A stretch of DNA of 64,000 nt from Anaerotardibacter muris (GTDB lineage Bacteria; Actinomycetota; Coriobacteriia; Coriobacteriales; Eggerthellaceae), in contig NZ_CALPCD010000004.1 of the NCBI RefSeq assembly GCF_943192915.1, forward strand, positions 1 through 64,000, written 5' to 3'. The notes beneath the pieces were generated by a model, which had not been told where the DNA came from, made no database searches, and saw nothing but the letters and a program-made list of their open reading frames with translations. Shown here piece after piece: positions 55,756 through 62,780 of this stretch. Position 1 is the first letter of the stretch, and each line of letters begins with the position of its first letter. The position numbers and the translations under genes are program-made.

Positions 55756-56100
55756 CTATTTATCACAAAGACGATTGCGATCCCTATACTCGACAGCCAT
55801 GACCCACCAGCGCGCCTTGGCTATCTCATCTGAGTCTTTGTCTCTAATAGTCTGCTCTAGGTATAGATCGGTCACATGATCAGCTAGGCGAATTGTGTAC
55901 TTCACTTCCCAATGCCCCTTACAGTCGGGCCATGGATCCTCGACATTCAGGACTTCGTCTATGTAGTAAGTTCTTCCATCTACCCAACAAATGGCATAGG
56001 GGATCATGCCGCCTAATGAGGTATGGCGAAGCAAGACATCCACGTAACGCTTATACTGGCGCACGCTCTTCCCGTTGCTTGTTTTATAGATATGAGACAT
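55756..56100 (-). CDS. small element protein of unknown function
   Basis: A 114-residue protein starting MSHIYKTSNGKSV, followed by VDVLLRHTSLGG, AICWVDGRTYYIDEVLNV and RYTIRLADHVTDLYLE. This pattern resembles small proteins found on Gram-positive mobile elements, but I cannot name the family with certainty. The frame stays open to an ATG at 56160, which would add a hydrophobic 20 residues (MLALAALLFIIANKCSIILS). No ribosome-binding site settles the choice. Confidence 0.6.
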   Translation of the reverse strand: MSHIYKTSNGKSVRQYKRYVDVLLRHTSLGGMIPYAICWVDGRTYYIDEVLNVEDPWPDCKGHWEVKYTIRLADHVTDLYLEQTIRDKDSDEIAKARWWVMAVEYRDRNRLCDK

Positions 56101-56167
56101 GGACAGAATGATAGAACATTTGTTCGCAATAATAAAGAGTAGCGCAGCTAGAGCAAGCATGGGAAAT

Positions 56168-56224
56168 GTGTCCTGATTATCCCCTTTTCCCTAACTGGGA
56201 TTCAGGACACAATCAGGACACAAT
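56168..56224. promoter_or_regulatory. right arm-type integrase sites
   Basis: AGGACACAAT occurs twice (56204-56213, 56215-56224), spaced 11 bp as at the left end. An inverted copy GTGTCCTGATT is at 56168-56178. Confidence 0.55.
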
Positions 56225-56318
56225 GGTCATAATCTCAGTAGTTGTTACACATGCCTATCTATAGCTTTGACCAGCGCAAATAAAGCTAGAAATGGTTGCA
56301 TATTGCAGATGTGTCGGC

Positions 56319-56363
<45 letters not shown>

Positions 56364-56372
56364 TAAGAACTC

Positions 56373-56397
56373 AAAAGCACCCAAATGGGTGCTTTTT
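56373..56397 (+). terminator. ancestral tRNA-Asn terminator
   Basis: AAAAGCACCC (56373-56382) pairs with GGGTGCTTTT (56387-56396) with an AAAT loop and a T-rich tail, ten bases after attR. It marks the original host DNA that followed the tRNA before integration. Confidence 0.85.
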
Positions 56398-56404
56398 GTT
56401 TGCC

Positions 56405-56494
56405 CTATTTCTTGTTAGCCCAACTCGCAAATATGGCCATGAGGATCCCATAAGCCACCAAGCCGAAAACTATGAAGAAGCCAAACCAATCCAT
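56405..56494 (-). CDS. possible 29-residue single-helix membrane peptide
   Basis: Starts MDWFGFFIVFGLVAYG and ends ASWANKK. One predicted membrane helix with a basic tail. No clear ribosome-binding site; it is 29 nt past the next gene's stop on the same strand. Confidence 0.3.
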   Translation of the reverse strand: MDWFGFFIVFGLVAYGILMAIFASWANKK

Positions 56495-56522
56495 ATTAGA
56501 GCAAATGCATATTCCTAAAACT

Positions 56523-56774
56523 TCACCATATCCAGCCAAAAAGTGCATTTGAAGCAGAATCCATAGCATCGCAAATCAATAAACCGATAGGCCCCGCTGT
56601 TGATTCAAACCAATAGCGCAGAAAAGGATTAACTTGCCACATGAACAACAGCCCAACAACGGCAATTAGTACAATCAATACAATAATTAGACCTAGTCCG
56701 ATTCCCACAAAAGTCCGTTTTACAATTGTCGGTTTTACAGTACCTGAATCGGTGCGTTTCTGAGAGTTCTCCAT
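56523..56774 (-). CDS. small membrane protein of unknown function
   Basis: An 83-residue protein: a basic N-terminus (about 22 residues), one strong membrane helix (VGIGLGLIIVLIVLIAVVGL) and a C-terminal tail ending GWIW. AAAAGGAGAGAGACC precedes the ATG. The surrounding DNA is AT-rich. Probably in one unit with the lipoprotein gene upstream (44-nt gap). Confidence 0.65.
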   Translation of the reverse strand: MENSQKRTDSGTVKPTIVKRTFVGIGLGLIIVLIVLIAVVGLLFMWQVNPFLRYWFESTAGPIGLLICDAMDSASNALFGWIW

Positions 56775-56818
56775 GGTCTCTCTCCTTTTTGATATAAAGC
56801 GAGATAAAAGTCTTTTCG

Positions 56819-57700
56819 CTAATCCAATACTTCAATTTGCTTAGGCGAGGAAATCTCTATATTGCAGACTCCGTCATATCGGTATATTTCACCCGTTACA
56901 GCGATAGTCTTTCCCTTGTATGCATTCTCGGGAGCAGATGAAAAGTTCTTTCTGTTCTTTCCCCAGATAACTACGCTAAGACGATTTGGATCGGGATAAG
57001 CTGCGCCCAAATCAAGGAAAGTAGGGCTGCTGTTGCTTGTCGAAGCATATTCCGCATCTACAACCTTGCCATAGAAAGTTGCCGTTTTTCCTACATACTG
57101 GCTTGCCTTAGACCACTCAACTGCTCCATCTGGAACGTTAGAGGATGATTTCACAGATTCCTTATTGCTAGCAGAACCACTAGCTGCTCGAATGCTCTTG
57201 TAAAAGTTCTTTGCATATTCCTTATATTCAGACTTTGTACCATCGTCGTAGCTGATCATCGCAGAATAAAATGCACCATTATATGAAAAATGCAGACTTA
57301 TCGTTGAGTAGGCAAAATCTGTCTGAACACATATCTCTATTCCATTAGCAGTTACTAACTCGCAGTCCTCAAACTCGCTAAACGTCTGATACCAACTTCG
57401 AGCTGTTGTTTTTTCGCCGGGGGCATATTCCCAATAAATTGTTAGCGCATACGGATTCTTCGCTTTTTCATCCAAGCCATACATGGCTGAAGTGTCATGC
57501 TCGACCTGTAGTTCCACGTTTTTGGGAATATCAAAACATATGCCTTGAAAAACAGCTTCTTCATACCCACTCTCATTCGATGTGTTTTTAGAAGAGCCAT
57601 TACCTTGAACCGAACATCCGACCAAAAATGCAGTAGAAAGTACCAACATGATCGAGATAAAAAGCCAGGAAAACCTGTGAAGGCTGCTTTCGATTTTCAT
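56819..57700 (-). CDS. lipoprotein with OB-fold-like C-terminal domain
   Basis: A 293-residue exported lipoprotein with lipobox FLVGC (Cys29), then a Ser/Asn-rich stretch. The middle is a PsbP/TPR-free beta-rich domain (about residues 45-170) I do not recognise. The C-terminal part (about 195-293) resembles tRNA_anti-like OB folds: YVGKTATFYGKVVDAEYA and YKGKTIAVTGEIYRYDG. AAAGGGGAAAA precedes the ATG. AT-rich compared with the flanking core genes. Confidence 0.75.
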   Translation of the reverse strand: MKIESSLHRFSWLFISIMLVLSTAFLVGCSVQGNGSSKNTSNESGYEEAVFQGICFDIPKNVELQVEHDTSAMYGLDEKAKNPYALTIYWEYAPGEKTTARSWYQTFSEFEDCELVTANGIEICVQTDFAYSTISLHFSYNGAFYSAMISYDDGTKSEYKEYAKNFYKSIRAASGSASNKESVKSSSNVPDGAVEWSKASQYVGKTATFYGKVVDAEYASTSNSSPTFLDLGAAYPDPNRLSVVIWGKNRKNFSSAPENAYKGKTIAVTGEIYRYDGVCNIEISSPKQIEVLD

Positions 57701-57739
57701 TTTTCCCCTTTCAAATTCGCGAAATACGACTGAGCCCTA

Positions 57740-58348
57740 CTAAATCAACTTAAAAGAGTCTAGAGCTGCTTGAGCAGCGTTATAGCTAGTTCGAGTACCA
57801 TAAACGACATAAATCTGTTGTGGGGTAATTAAGAACATCGCATAGCAATAAACTTCCTCACGTTCCACTCCGTCTTCGTCAATCCAAACATATGGCTCAA
57901 TTGCAACTGCGCATGGATATTCATCAACACTCGATATTGCATAATTAAATCCACTATCTCTTGGCTTCAAGACGGTATCAAACATATGCAATGTTCCTCT
58001 AAGGCCGTCAATCAGATATTCCTTATATTCCTCTTCTGGAATCTTTGAAATAGCGATTTTCTTTACTGGCGTACTCACCATCACGTCAGTAAATTCAACA
58101 CCACTACCACTATCAAAATCCATCGTAGAGACATCCAAACCATTTATGTTCTCTCTCGATGTCTCAACTTCTGGCTCTTTTGGAAAAGAAGCCGAAAATC
58201 CAGCAATTTTATTTTCATAAGTTATTTCGCTACTAGACCTTGTAGTATTTCCGCATGCGGTCAAGACCACAACCATAAAAACGGTAATCGCGACAAATCC
58301 TGCAAGCACTAATCCTTTTGGAACAAAGATGCGCTTTTTTTCAGACAT
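57740..58348 (-). CDS. lipoprotein of unknown function
   Basis: A 202-residue protein with a basic start (MSEKKRIFVPKG), a hydrophobic segment and lipobox LTAC at about residue 33. The mature part (about 170 residues) has no recognised motif; it contains ISKIPEEEYKEYLIDGL and ends DSFKLI. The start at 58348 is preceded by AGGTGAAAAT. The pseudoknot RNA copy B lies 210 nt upstream on the same strand. Likely operon with the next lipoprotein (39-nt gap). Confidence 0.7.
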   Translation of the reverse strand: MSEKKRIFVPKGLVLAGFVAITVFMVVVLTACGNTTRSSSEITYENKIAGFSASFPKEPEVETSRENINGLDVSTMDFDSGSGVEFTDVMVSTPVKKIAISKIPEEEYKEYLIDGLRGTLHMFDTVLKPRDSGFNYAISSVDEYPCAVAIEPYVWIDEDGVEREEVYCYAMFLITPQQIYVVYGTRTSYNAAQAALDSFKLI

Positions 58349-58481
58349 ATTTTCACCTAGCCCATGTAGCAAAATCCTTCATTTACGCATAAGCCAGACA
58401 AACAAGGCATTATTCAGTTGAACTACGAAAGAGCAGGCGAAAACTTCACCTGGAAACGTGGTTAACTTTGAAAACTATTAG

Positions 58482-58491
58482 GTTGTCTGGC
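58482..58491 (-). repeat. downstream copy of the P2 arm (GCCAGACAAC)
   Basis: GTTGTCTGGC on the plus strand, identical to the P2 arm at 58663-58672; flanking bases are also shared ([G/C]TATTA[A/G]GTTGTCTGGCAT). It offers an alternative partner for the inverted arm at 58578-58587. Confidence 0.6.
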
Positions 58492-58557
58492 ATTGTCTAG
58501 CTTAGCATAAGCGCTTTACTTGGGAAAATAAGACTGCAATTAGCGAGCAACAAAAAA

Positions 58558-58672
58558 GGAAGGCATCCACCCGAGTCGCCAGACAACCAAAAAATACGCA
58601 ACCACGCATTAGAAGGGTGAGCAGATGCCCTCCTTTATCGTGGTTTACGCCTTCAGTATTAAGTTGTCTGGC
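58558..58672 (-). ncRNA. pseudoknot RNA element, copy B
   Basis: Read leftward: P2 5' arm GCCAGACAAC (58672-58663), P3 arm AACCACG (58645-58639), P1 5' arm GGAGGGCATC (58633-58624), P3 partner CGTGGTT (58606-58600), P2 3' arm GTTGTCTGGC (58587-58578), P1 3' arm GATGCCTTCC (58567-58558). TTTTTTG follows P1, so P1 could also act as a terminator stem. TATAAT at 58684-58679 places the start at the first base. Same topology as copy A with different P2 and P3 sequences. Confidence 0.6.
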
Positions 58673-58678
58673 ATCGTG

Positions 58679-58684
58679 ATTATA
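58679..58684 (-). promoter_or_regulatory. -10 box before RNA copy B
   Basis: Leftward TATAAT at 58684-58679, six bases before the first base of the element. No good -35 at normal spacing. Confidence 0.55.
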
Positions 58685-58912
58685 TCATCGTGAGTATGCT
58701 CAAAATGGCTAGCTCCTATGCTATGCGACGGGTGCCTAAACATAAGAGCTTCCAAAAAAGGTGACGTCATCAGGAGTTTGCAACTTTCGGTAGCATCTCG
58801 AATTGAAAATTGCTGCCAGAAGTTGGTGGTGCCAAGGGCTGTTGTTCCATAATCTTTTCATTGCCGGCCTTAGTAATAACAACGAAAATGAAACCTCAGA
58901 AAGGTGGCAATG

Positions 58913-59959
58913 ATGAGCTTTCGCGACAACCTTATTCACTTGCGCGCGACGCACAACATGACCCAGGAACAACTCGCTATGATGCTGGGTGTCAGCCGTC
59001 AGGCGGTTACCAAATGGGAATCGGATCGGTCGTATCCTGAAATGGATAAGCTTATAAAGATGTGTCAGATCTTCGACTGTACACTAGACGAACTGGTCCA
59101 AGGCGACCTCACTGGACGCCAGGCACCCCAAGCTTCCCCATCGAACCCCTCAACACCGCCTGCGGACGTGTTCGACTACGACAAGACCATGCGCACGTTC
59201 GGCCTGAAGATCGCGTTTGGTGTGGCTGCCTTCATCATGGGAACCGCGCTTGCCATGCCCTTCCTCAGCGAGGACGGTCCTACTCTGGCCCCCATACTGG
59301 GAATCACGGACAATGTTGCTGCGGCGCTCGGCACCTTCATCATCCTGCTAGGCATAGCGGCAGGTCTAGCGCTCATCATCCCTGCGAGTTTGGCGCGCGC
59401 TCAATTCGTGCGCGCCCATCCCTTCATCGAAGACTTCTACACCAGCGAAGACAAGACGAAGGCCCGCGCTTCATTTGCGTATCAGCTGGTCGGAGGCATC
59501 CTGTGCATCTTCGTTGGCGTGAGCTTGGTGATCTTGTTCGGCAGCTACGAAACCAGCACCCTTGGTGTCACGCTGATGTTAGCCTGCGTTTCTATCGGGG
59601 TTGCCTTCATCGTGAATGGGTCGATGACGCTCGGGCGCATCAATATCGAAAACTACAACCGTTCCGCAGCCGAAGATATGGAAGAAGCCGAATTCGAAGC
59701 TGCACCCATCGCCGAAGAACACAAGGGCCGCCTTCGCAGAACGCGCACTACCGACAAGCGCATCGGCGCGATCTGCGGCACCATCATGATCTTGGCCACC
59801 GCTATCGCGCTACTCTTGCTATTCGTCCCGTTCGCAAACGGCACGGTGGATAGCTACAGCTCAGGCCTTGTCGCGTTCTTCTGGCTGCCGTGGCCTATCG
59901 GAGGCTTGCTGTGCGGCATCGTTGCGCTGCTGATGAAAGCATTCGAGCCAAAAGAATGA
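58913..59959 (+). CDS. XRE-type HTH membrane protein
   Basis: A 348-residue protein with an N-terminal HTH_3 domain (NLIHLRATHNMTQEQLA..LGVSRQAVTKWES) joined to about six membrane helices (around residues 90-110, 130-155, 190-212, 216-236, 283-308 and 320-342). Such membrane-anchored HTH regulators are common in Gram-positive bacteria; the signal is unknown. I chose the ATG at 58913; AAAGGTGG lies five bases upstream. An ATG one codon earlier and a GTG at 58904 are possible. Confidence 0.85.
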   Translation: MSFRDNLIHLRATHNMTQEQLAMMLGVSRQAVTKWESDRSYPEMDKLIKMCQIFDCTLDELVQGDLTGRQAPQASPSNPSTPPADVFDYDKTMRTFGLKIAFGVAAFIMGTALAMPFLSEDGPTLAPILGITDNVAAALGTFIILLGIAAGLALIIPASLARAQFVRAHPFIEDFYTSEDKTKARASFAYQLVGGILCIFVGVSLVILFGSYETSTLGVTLMLACVSIGVAFIVNGSMTLGRINIENYNRSAAEDMEEAEFEAAPIAEEHKGRLRRTRTTDKRIGAICGTIMILATAIALLLLFVPFANGTVDSYSSGLVAFFWLPWPIGGLLCGIVALLMKAFEPKE

Positions 59960-60093
59960 CACTCTGTCACTAATTCGTTGCCAAACCTATTCCCTACCTT
60001 CACCTGCACCCCGATCCTGGCTCCTATAATCGATTCATGACATCAAGAGCCCACGCTCACACAATCGATCATGCGCGAAGGAAAGGATGCATC

Positions 60094-60957
60094 ATGATCT
60101 TACAAGAGACAATGGAACTGAATAACGGCGTTTCAATCCCCAAGCTGGGTCTTGGCACGTGGTTGATGGAAGACGCTGAAGCAGAGCGGGCTGTGATCGA
60201 TGCGGTGAAGATCGGATATCGTCACATCGACACCGCGCAGGCTTATGGCAATGAAGCGGGTGTGGGCCGCGGCGTGCGCGCCTGTGGTGTGCCCCGCGAA
60301 GACTTGTTCGTAGTAAGCAAGGTTGCCGCCGAACATAAGGACTACGACAGCGCCGCGCAAAGCATCGACCAGACACTCTCGACCATGGGCCTGGACTACC
60401 TGGACATGATGATCATCCATTCGCCGCAGCCTTGGATGGATGTGAACCAGAGCGATGATCGCTTCTTTGAGGGCAACGTTGAGGCGTATCGTGCGCTGGA
60501 AGATGCACTGCGCGCTGGCAAGCTACGCGCTATTGGTGTTTCAAACTTCCAGCAGGGCGACCTGGAGAACATCCTGGCTAATTGTTCAGTGGTTCCGCAG
60601 GTGAACCAGGTACTGTGCCATGTGGGCAACACGCCGCTTCATCTGATCGAATTCGACAACGACCACAACATCGTTACCGAGGCATACTCCCCTGTTGCTC
60701 ATGGCGCCATCCTGGACAACAGCACCGTGGCCGCGATCGCAGACAAGTACAACGTGTCCGTGCCGCAGCTGTGCATCCGCTACTGCCTGCAGCTCGATTG
60801 CGTCACGCTTCCCAAGACTTCCAATCCCGCACATATGGCAACCAACGCCGAAGTGGATTTTGTCATCTCGCCCGAGGACATGAGCGCACTGGAATCCGTC
60901 GGCGCCATCGATTACGGCGACGCTTCCGCCTTCCCCGTCTACGGTGGCAAGCTATAG
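60094..60957 (+). CDS. aldo/keto reductase
   Basis: A 287-residue NADPH-dependent AKR of the 2,5-diketogluconate reductase-like group. The catalytic tetrad is visible: Asp and Tyr in HIDTAQAYGNE, Lys in VVSKVAAE and His in MIIHSPQPW. The C-terminal cofactor region is VTLPKTSNPAHMATNAEV. The start at 60094 follows GAAAGGATGCATC. A strong terminator follows, so it is likely monocistronic. Confidence 0.93.
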   Translation: MILQETMELNNGVSIPKLGLGTWLMEDAEAERAVIDAVKIGYRHIDTAQAYGNEAGVGRGVRACGVPREDLFVVSKVAAEHKDYDSAAQSIDQTLSTMGLDYLDMMIIHSPQPWMDVNQSDDRFFEGNVEAYRALEDALRAGKLRAIGVSNFQQGDLENILANCSVVPQVNQVLCHVGNTPLHLIEFDNDHNIVTEAYSPVAHGAILDNSTVAAIADKYNVSVPQLCIRYCLQLDCVTLPKTSNPAHMATNAEVDFVISPEDMSALESVGAIDYGDASAFPVYGGKL

Positions 60958-61003
60958 GAGCTTTCAGTCAAGCGACACGTCCATCATCCGAATAGCTCAA
61001 GAG

Positions 61004-61050
61004 CAGGCCAGCGACTCCCGTGAAAGGGAATCCTGGCCTGTCCCCTTTTT
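61004..61050 (+). terminator. intrinsic terminator of the aldo/keto reductase gene
   Basis: CAGGCCAG (61004-61011) pairs with CTGGCCTG (61033-61040), extended by CTCCC/GGGAA-type pairs, and is followed by TCCCCTTTTT. Confidence 0.85.
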
Positions 61051-61083
61051 GTCCTGGACAGATTTGAACCCGTCCCCGAAGTG
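61038..61083. repeat. REP-like repeat, third site
   Basis: CTGTCCCC, GTCCTGGACAG and ATTTGAACCCGTCCCC are arranged as in the repeats at 1-45 and 28519-28622. It overlaps the terminator of the aldo/keto reductase gene and ends just before the C39 gene. Confidence 0.7.
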
Positions 61084-61100
61084 TCCGAAGTGTCTGTTGC

Positions 61101-61880
61101 TCAATAGGAGAAGGACCAAAGGTTGCGGGTCTGAGACAAGATACGACTTAAATCCCAGGCTTGCGCAGAACGTTCGGCGCTGTTAGGATCACGCACCAAG
61201 ATACGGCCGAATGCATCAGTTCCTGCAAGCACGATGAAGTGGCCCTTCTCCGTGAAATCGCCTGGCGAAACGCTTGCGATGATAGGATGGCCCGCATCAA
61301 GCTCTCGACGGATCACACTCTCATCCGCAGGCAATTCACGAGAAGAAAGCCCCAAGCGTGCAGCGCCGTCGGTCATGAACATCCAGCTGGTCATGCCGCA
61401 GTCGATATAGCCATTGTTCGTAGAGAACGCTGCCATTTGTGCTGGATCCTTGTCCTTCTTCCCTGTGAGGCAAACATATACCATCGACAGACAGGTTGGC
61501 CCACAACCCGAGTCAGCTACGGTCCCTCCGGCATAGGGTGTAGCCGCCCATTCAGCATCGATCTGATAGAGATAAGGCATTTTCCCACGGATCCACTGAT
61601 CGCGCGCGGTGCTCTTCACGGGTTGTACAGTCTTCTGTCCTTCTTCGGCAGAAGCAGCATCAGCAGAACTGCACGCCCCGTTGGCAACGGTAAGAAATCC
61701 AGCTATCAACACGAACACAGTAGCCAATACGAGCAGGACGGTGGGAAACAATCGCGCGAACAGGTCTTGCTGCTGGCGAAAGATCGGTCGCGCACGATAC
61801 CGTGCGCTCTTGCGAGAGAATCGATTGGTCGGGACATCATGCCAAAGGTTAGGACGTTCGTTGGAGTGATTCTGCTGCAT
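61101..61880 (-). CDS. C39-like cysteine peptidase, membrane-anchored
   Basis: A 259-residue protein: a basic cytoplasmic start (about 45 residues), one membrane helix (about residues 48-72), and a Peptidase_C39_2-type domain (about 110-259) outside the cell. Catalytic Cys is in ADSGCGPTCLSMVY, His in KGHFIVLAG and Asp in ILVRDPNS. The start at 61880 follows AGAAAGGCGTCGC; longer forms from 61982 or 62045 lack a ribosome-binding site. It is divergent from the response regulator gene, so it may be its target or share the control region. Confidence 0.85.
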   Translation of the reverse strand: MQQNHSNERPNLWHDVPTNRFSRKSARYRARPIFRQQQDLFARLFPTVLLVLATVFVLIAGFLTVANGACSSADAASAEEGQKTVQPVKSTARDQWIRGKMPYLYQIDAEWAATPYAGGTVADSGCGPTCLSMVYVCLTGKKDKDPAQMAAFSTNNGYIDCGMTSWMFMTDGAARLGLSSRELPADESVIRRELDAGHPIIASVSPGDFTEKGHFIVLAGTDAFGRILVRDPNSAERSAQAWDLSRILSQTRNLWSFSY

Positions 61881-62069
61881 GCGACGCCTTTCTCTTAGGG
61901 AAATTCGACCACTTAGATGGTCGCGCAAAGCGCCCTTACCTTTCTCATAACGCTGTCTTAATAATTCCTTAAGTTTTGACATGGCGCGCACTGGAACAGG
62001 GACATGTAGCCGCACGAACCGTACAATAGAAATACTGAACGCCACTAAAGATGACGAAGGGAGCCTCCC

Positions 62070-62780
62070 ATGGCACGTGTGCTGGTAGCAGACGACGATG
62101 CTGCTATCGTAGGGCTGGTGAAGGCCGTGCTCGAACCAGAAGGTTTCGAGGTGACAGGTGCCGCATCGGGCCGCGAAGCGATCGATGCGCTCGATCGGGA
62201 AGCATTCGACCTTGTCATCCTTGATGTGATGATGCCAGGCATCGATGGCTTTGAAACCTGTCGACAGATCCGCCAGCGTTCCAATGTTCCTATCATCTTC
62301 CTTTCTGCAAAGGACGAAGAAGCAGACAAAGTGGTAGGCTTCACGTTAGGCGGGGACGACTACGTAACCAAACCCTTCAAGCCGCGCGAATTGGTCGCTC
62401 GCGTGAAAGCACGCCTGCGCCGTAGCAACGATGCGCGATCCGATGGACTGCTTTCAGCTGCACGTGGCATCGAGATAGACTCGCGTGCGCACACGGCCAC
62501 GCTGCACGACGTTGACTTGAAGCTCACCCCTAAAGAATTCGACATCTTGACGCTGCTCGTTCGTGCTGGTGGGCGCCCAGTTTCTACCGAAGAGCTGTTC
62601 GAAGACGTGTGGAAGGAACCCTACCGTGCAAGTGACGCGAACACCATCATGGTGCATATTCGTCGCTTGCGCATGAAGCTTGCCGCGGTTGATTCGTCTC
62701 AAACTTTCATCGAGACCGTATTCGGTGTTGGCTATAAAATAGAGACAGAAGCCACCGGAACCGACGAACACTCCGTATGA
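62070..62780 (+). CDS. OmpR/PhoB-family response regulator (VanR-like)
   Basis: A 236-residue regulator: receiver domain (phosphorylated Asp52 in VILDVMMPG, Lys101 in YVTKPFKP) and a C-terminal winged helix (LTPKEFDILTLLV, MVHIRRLRMKL, VFGVGYKI). It overlaps the kinase gene as ATGA and is divergent from the C39 peptidase gene. Signals and targets are unknown. Confidence 0.93.
   Translation: MARVLVADDDAAIVGLVKAVLEPEGFEVTGAASGREAIDALDREAFDLVILDVMMPGIDGFETCRQIRQRSNVPIIFLSAKDEEADKVVGFTLGGDDYVTKPFKPRELVARVKARLRRSNDARSDGLLSAARGIEIDSRAHTATLHDVDLKLTPKEFDILTLLVRAGGRPVSTEELFEDVWKEPYRASDANTIMVHIRRLRMKLAAVDSSQTFIETVFGVGYKIETEATGTDEHSV

Noticed and set aside
55565-55879. A 104-codon plus-strand frame over the pseudoknot RNA
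   Set aside because: No ribosome-binding site or homology, and the structure and -10 box favour a minus-strand RNA.
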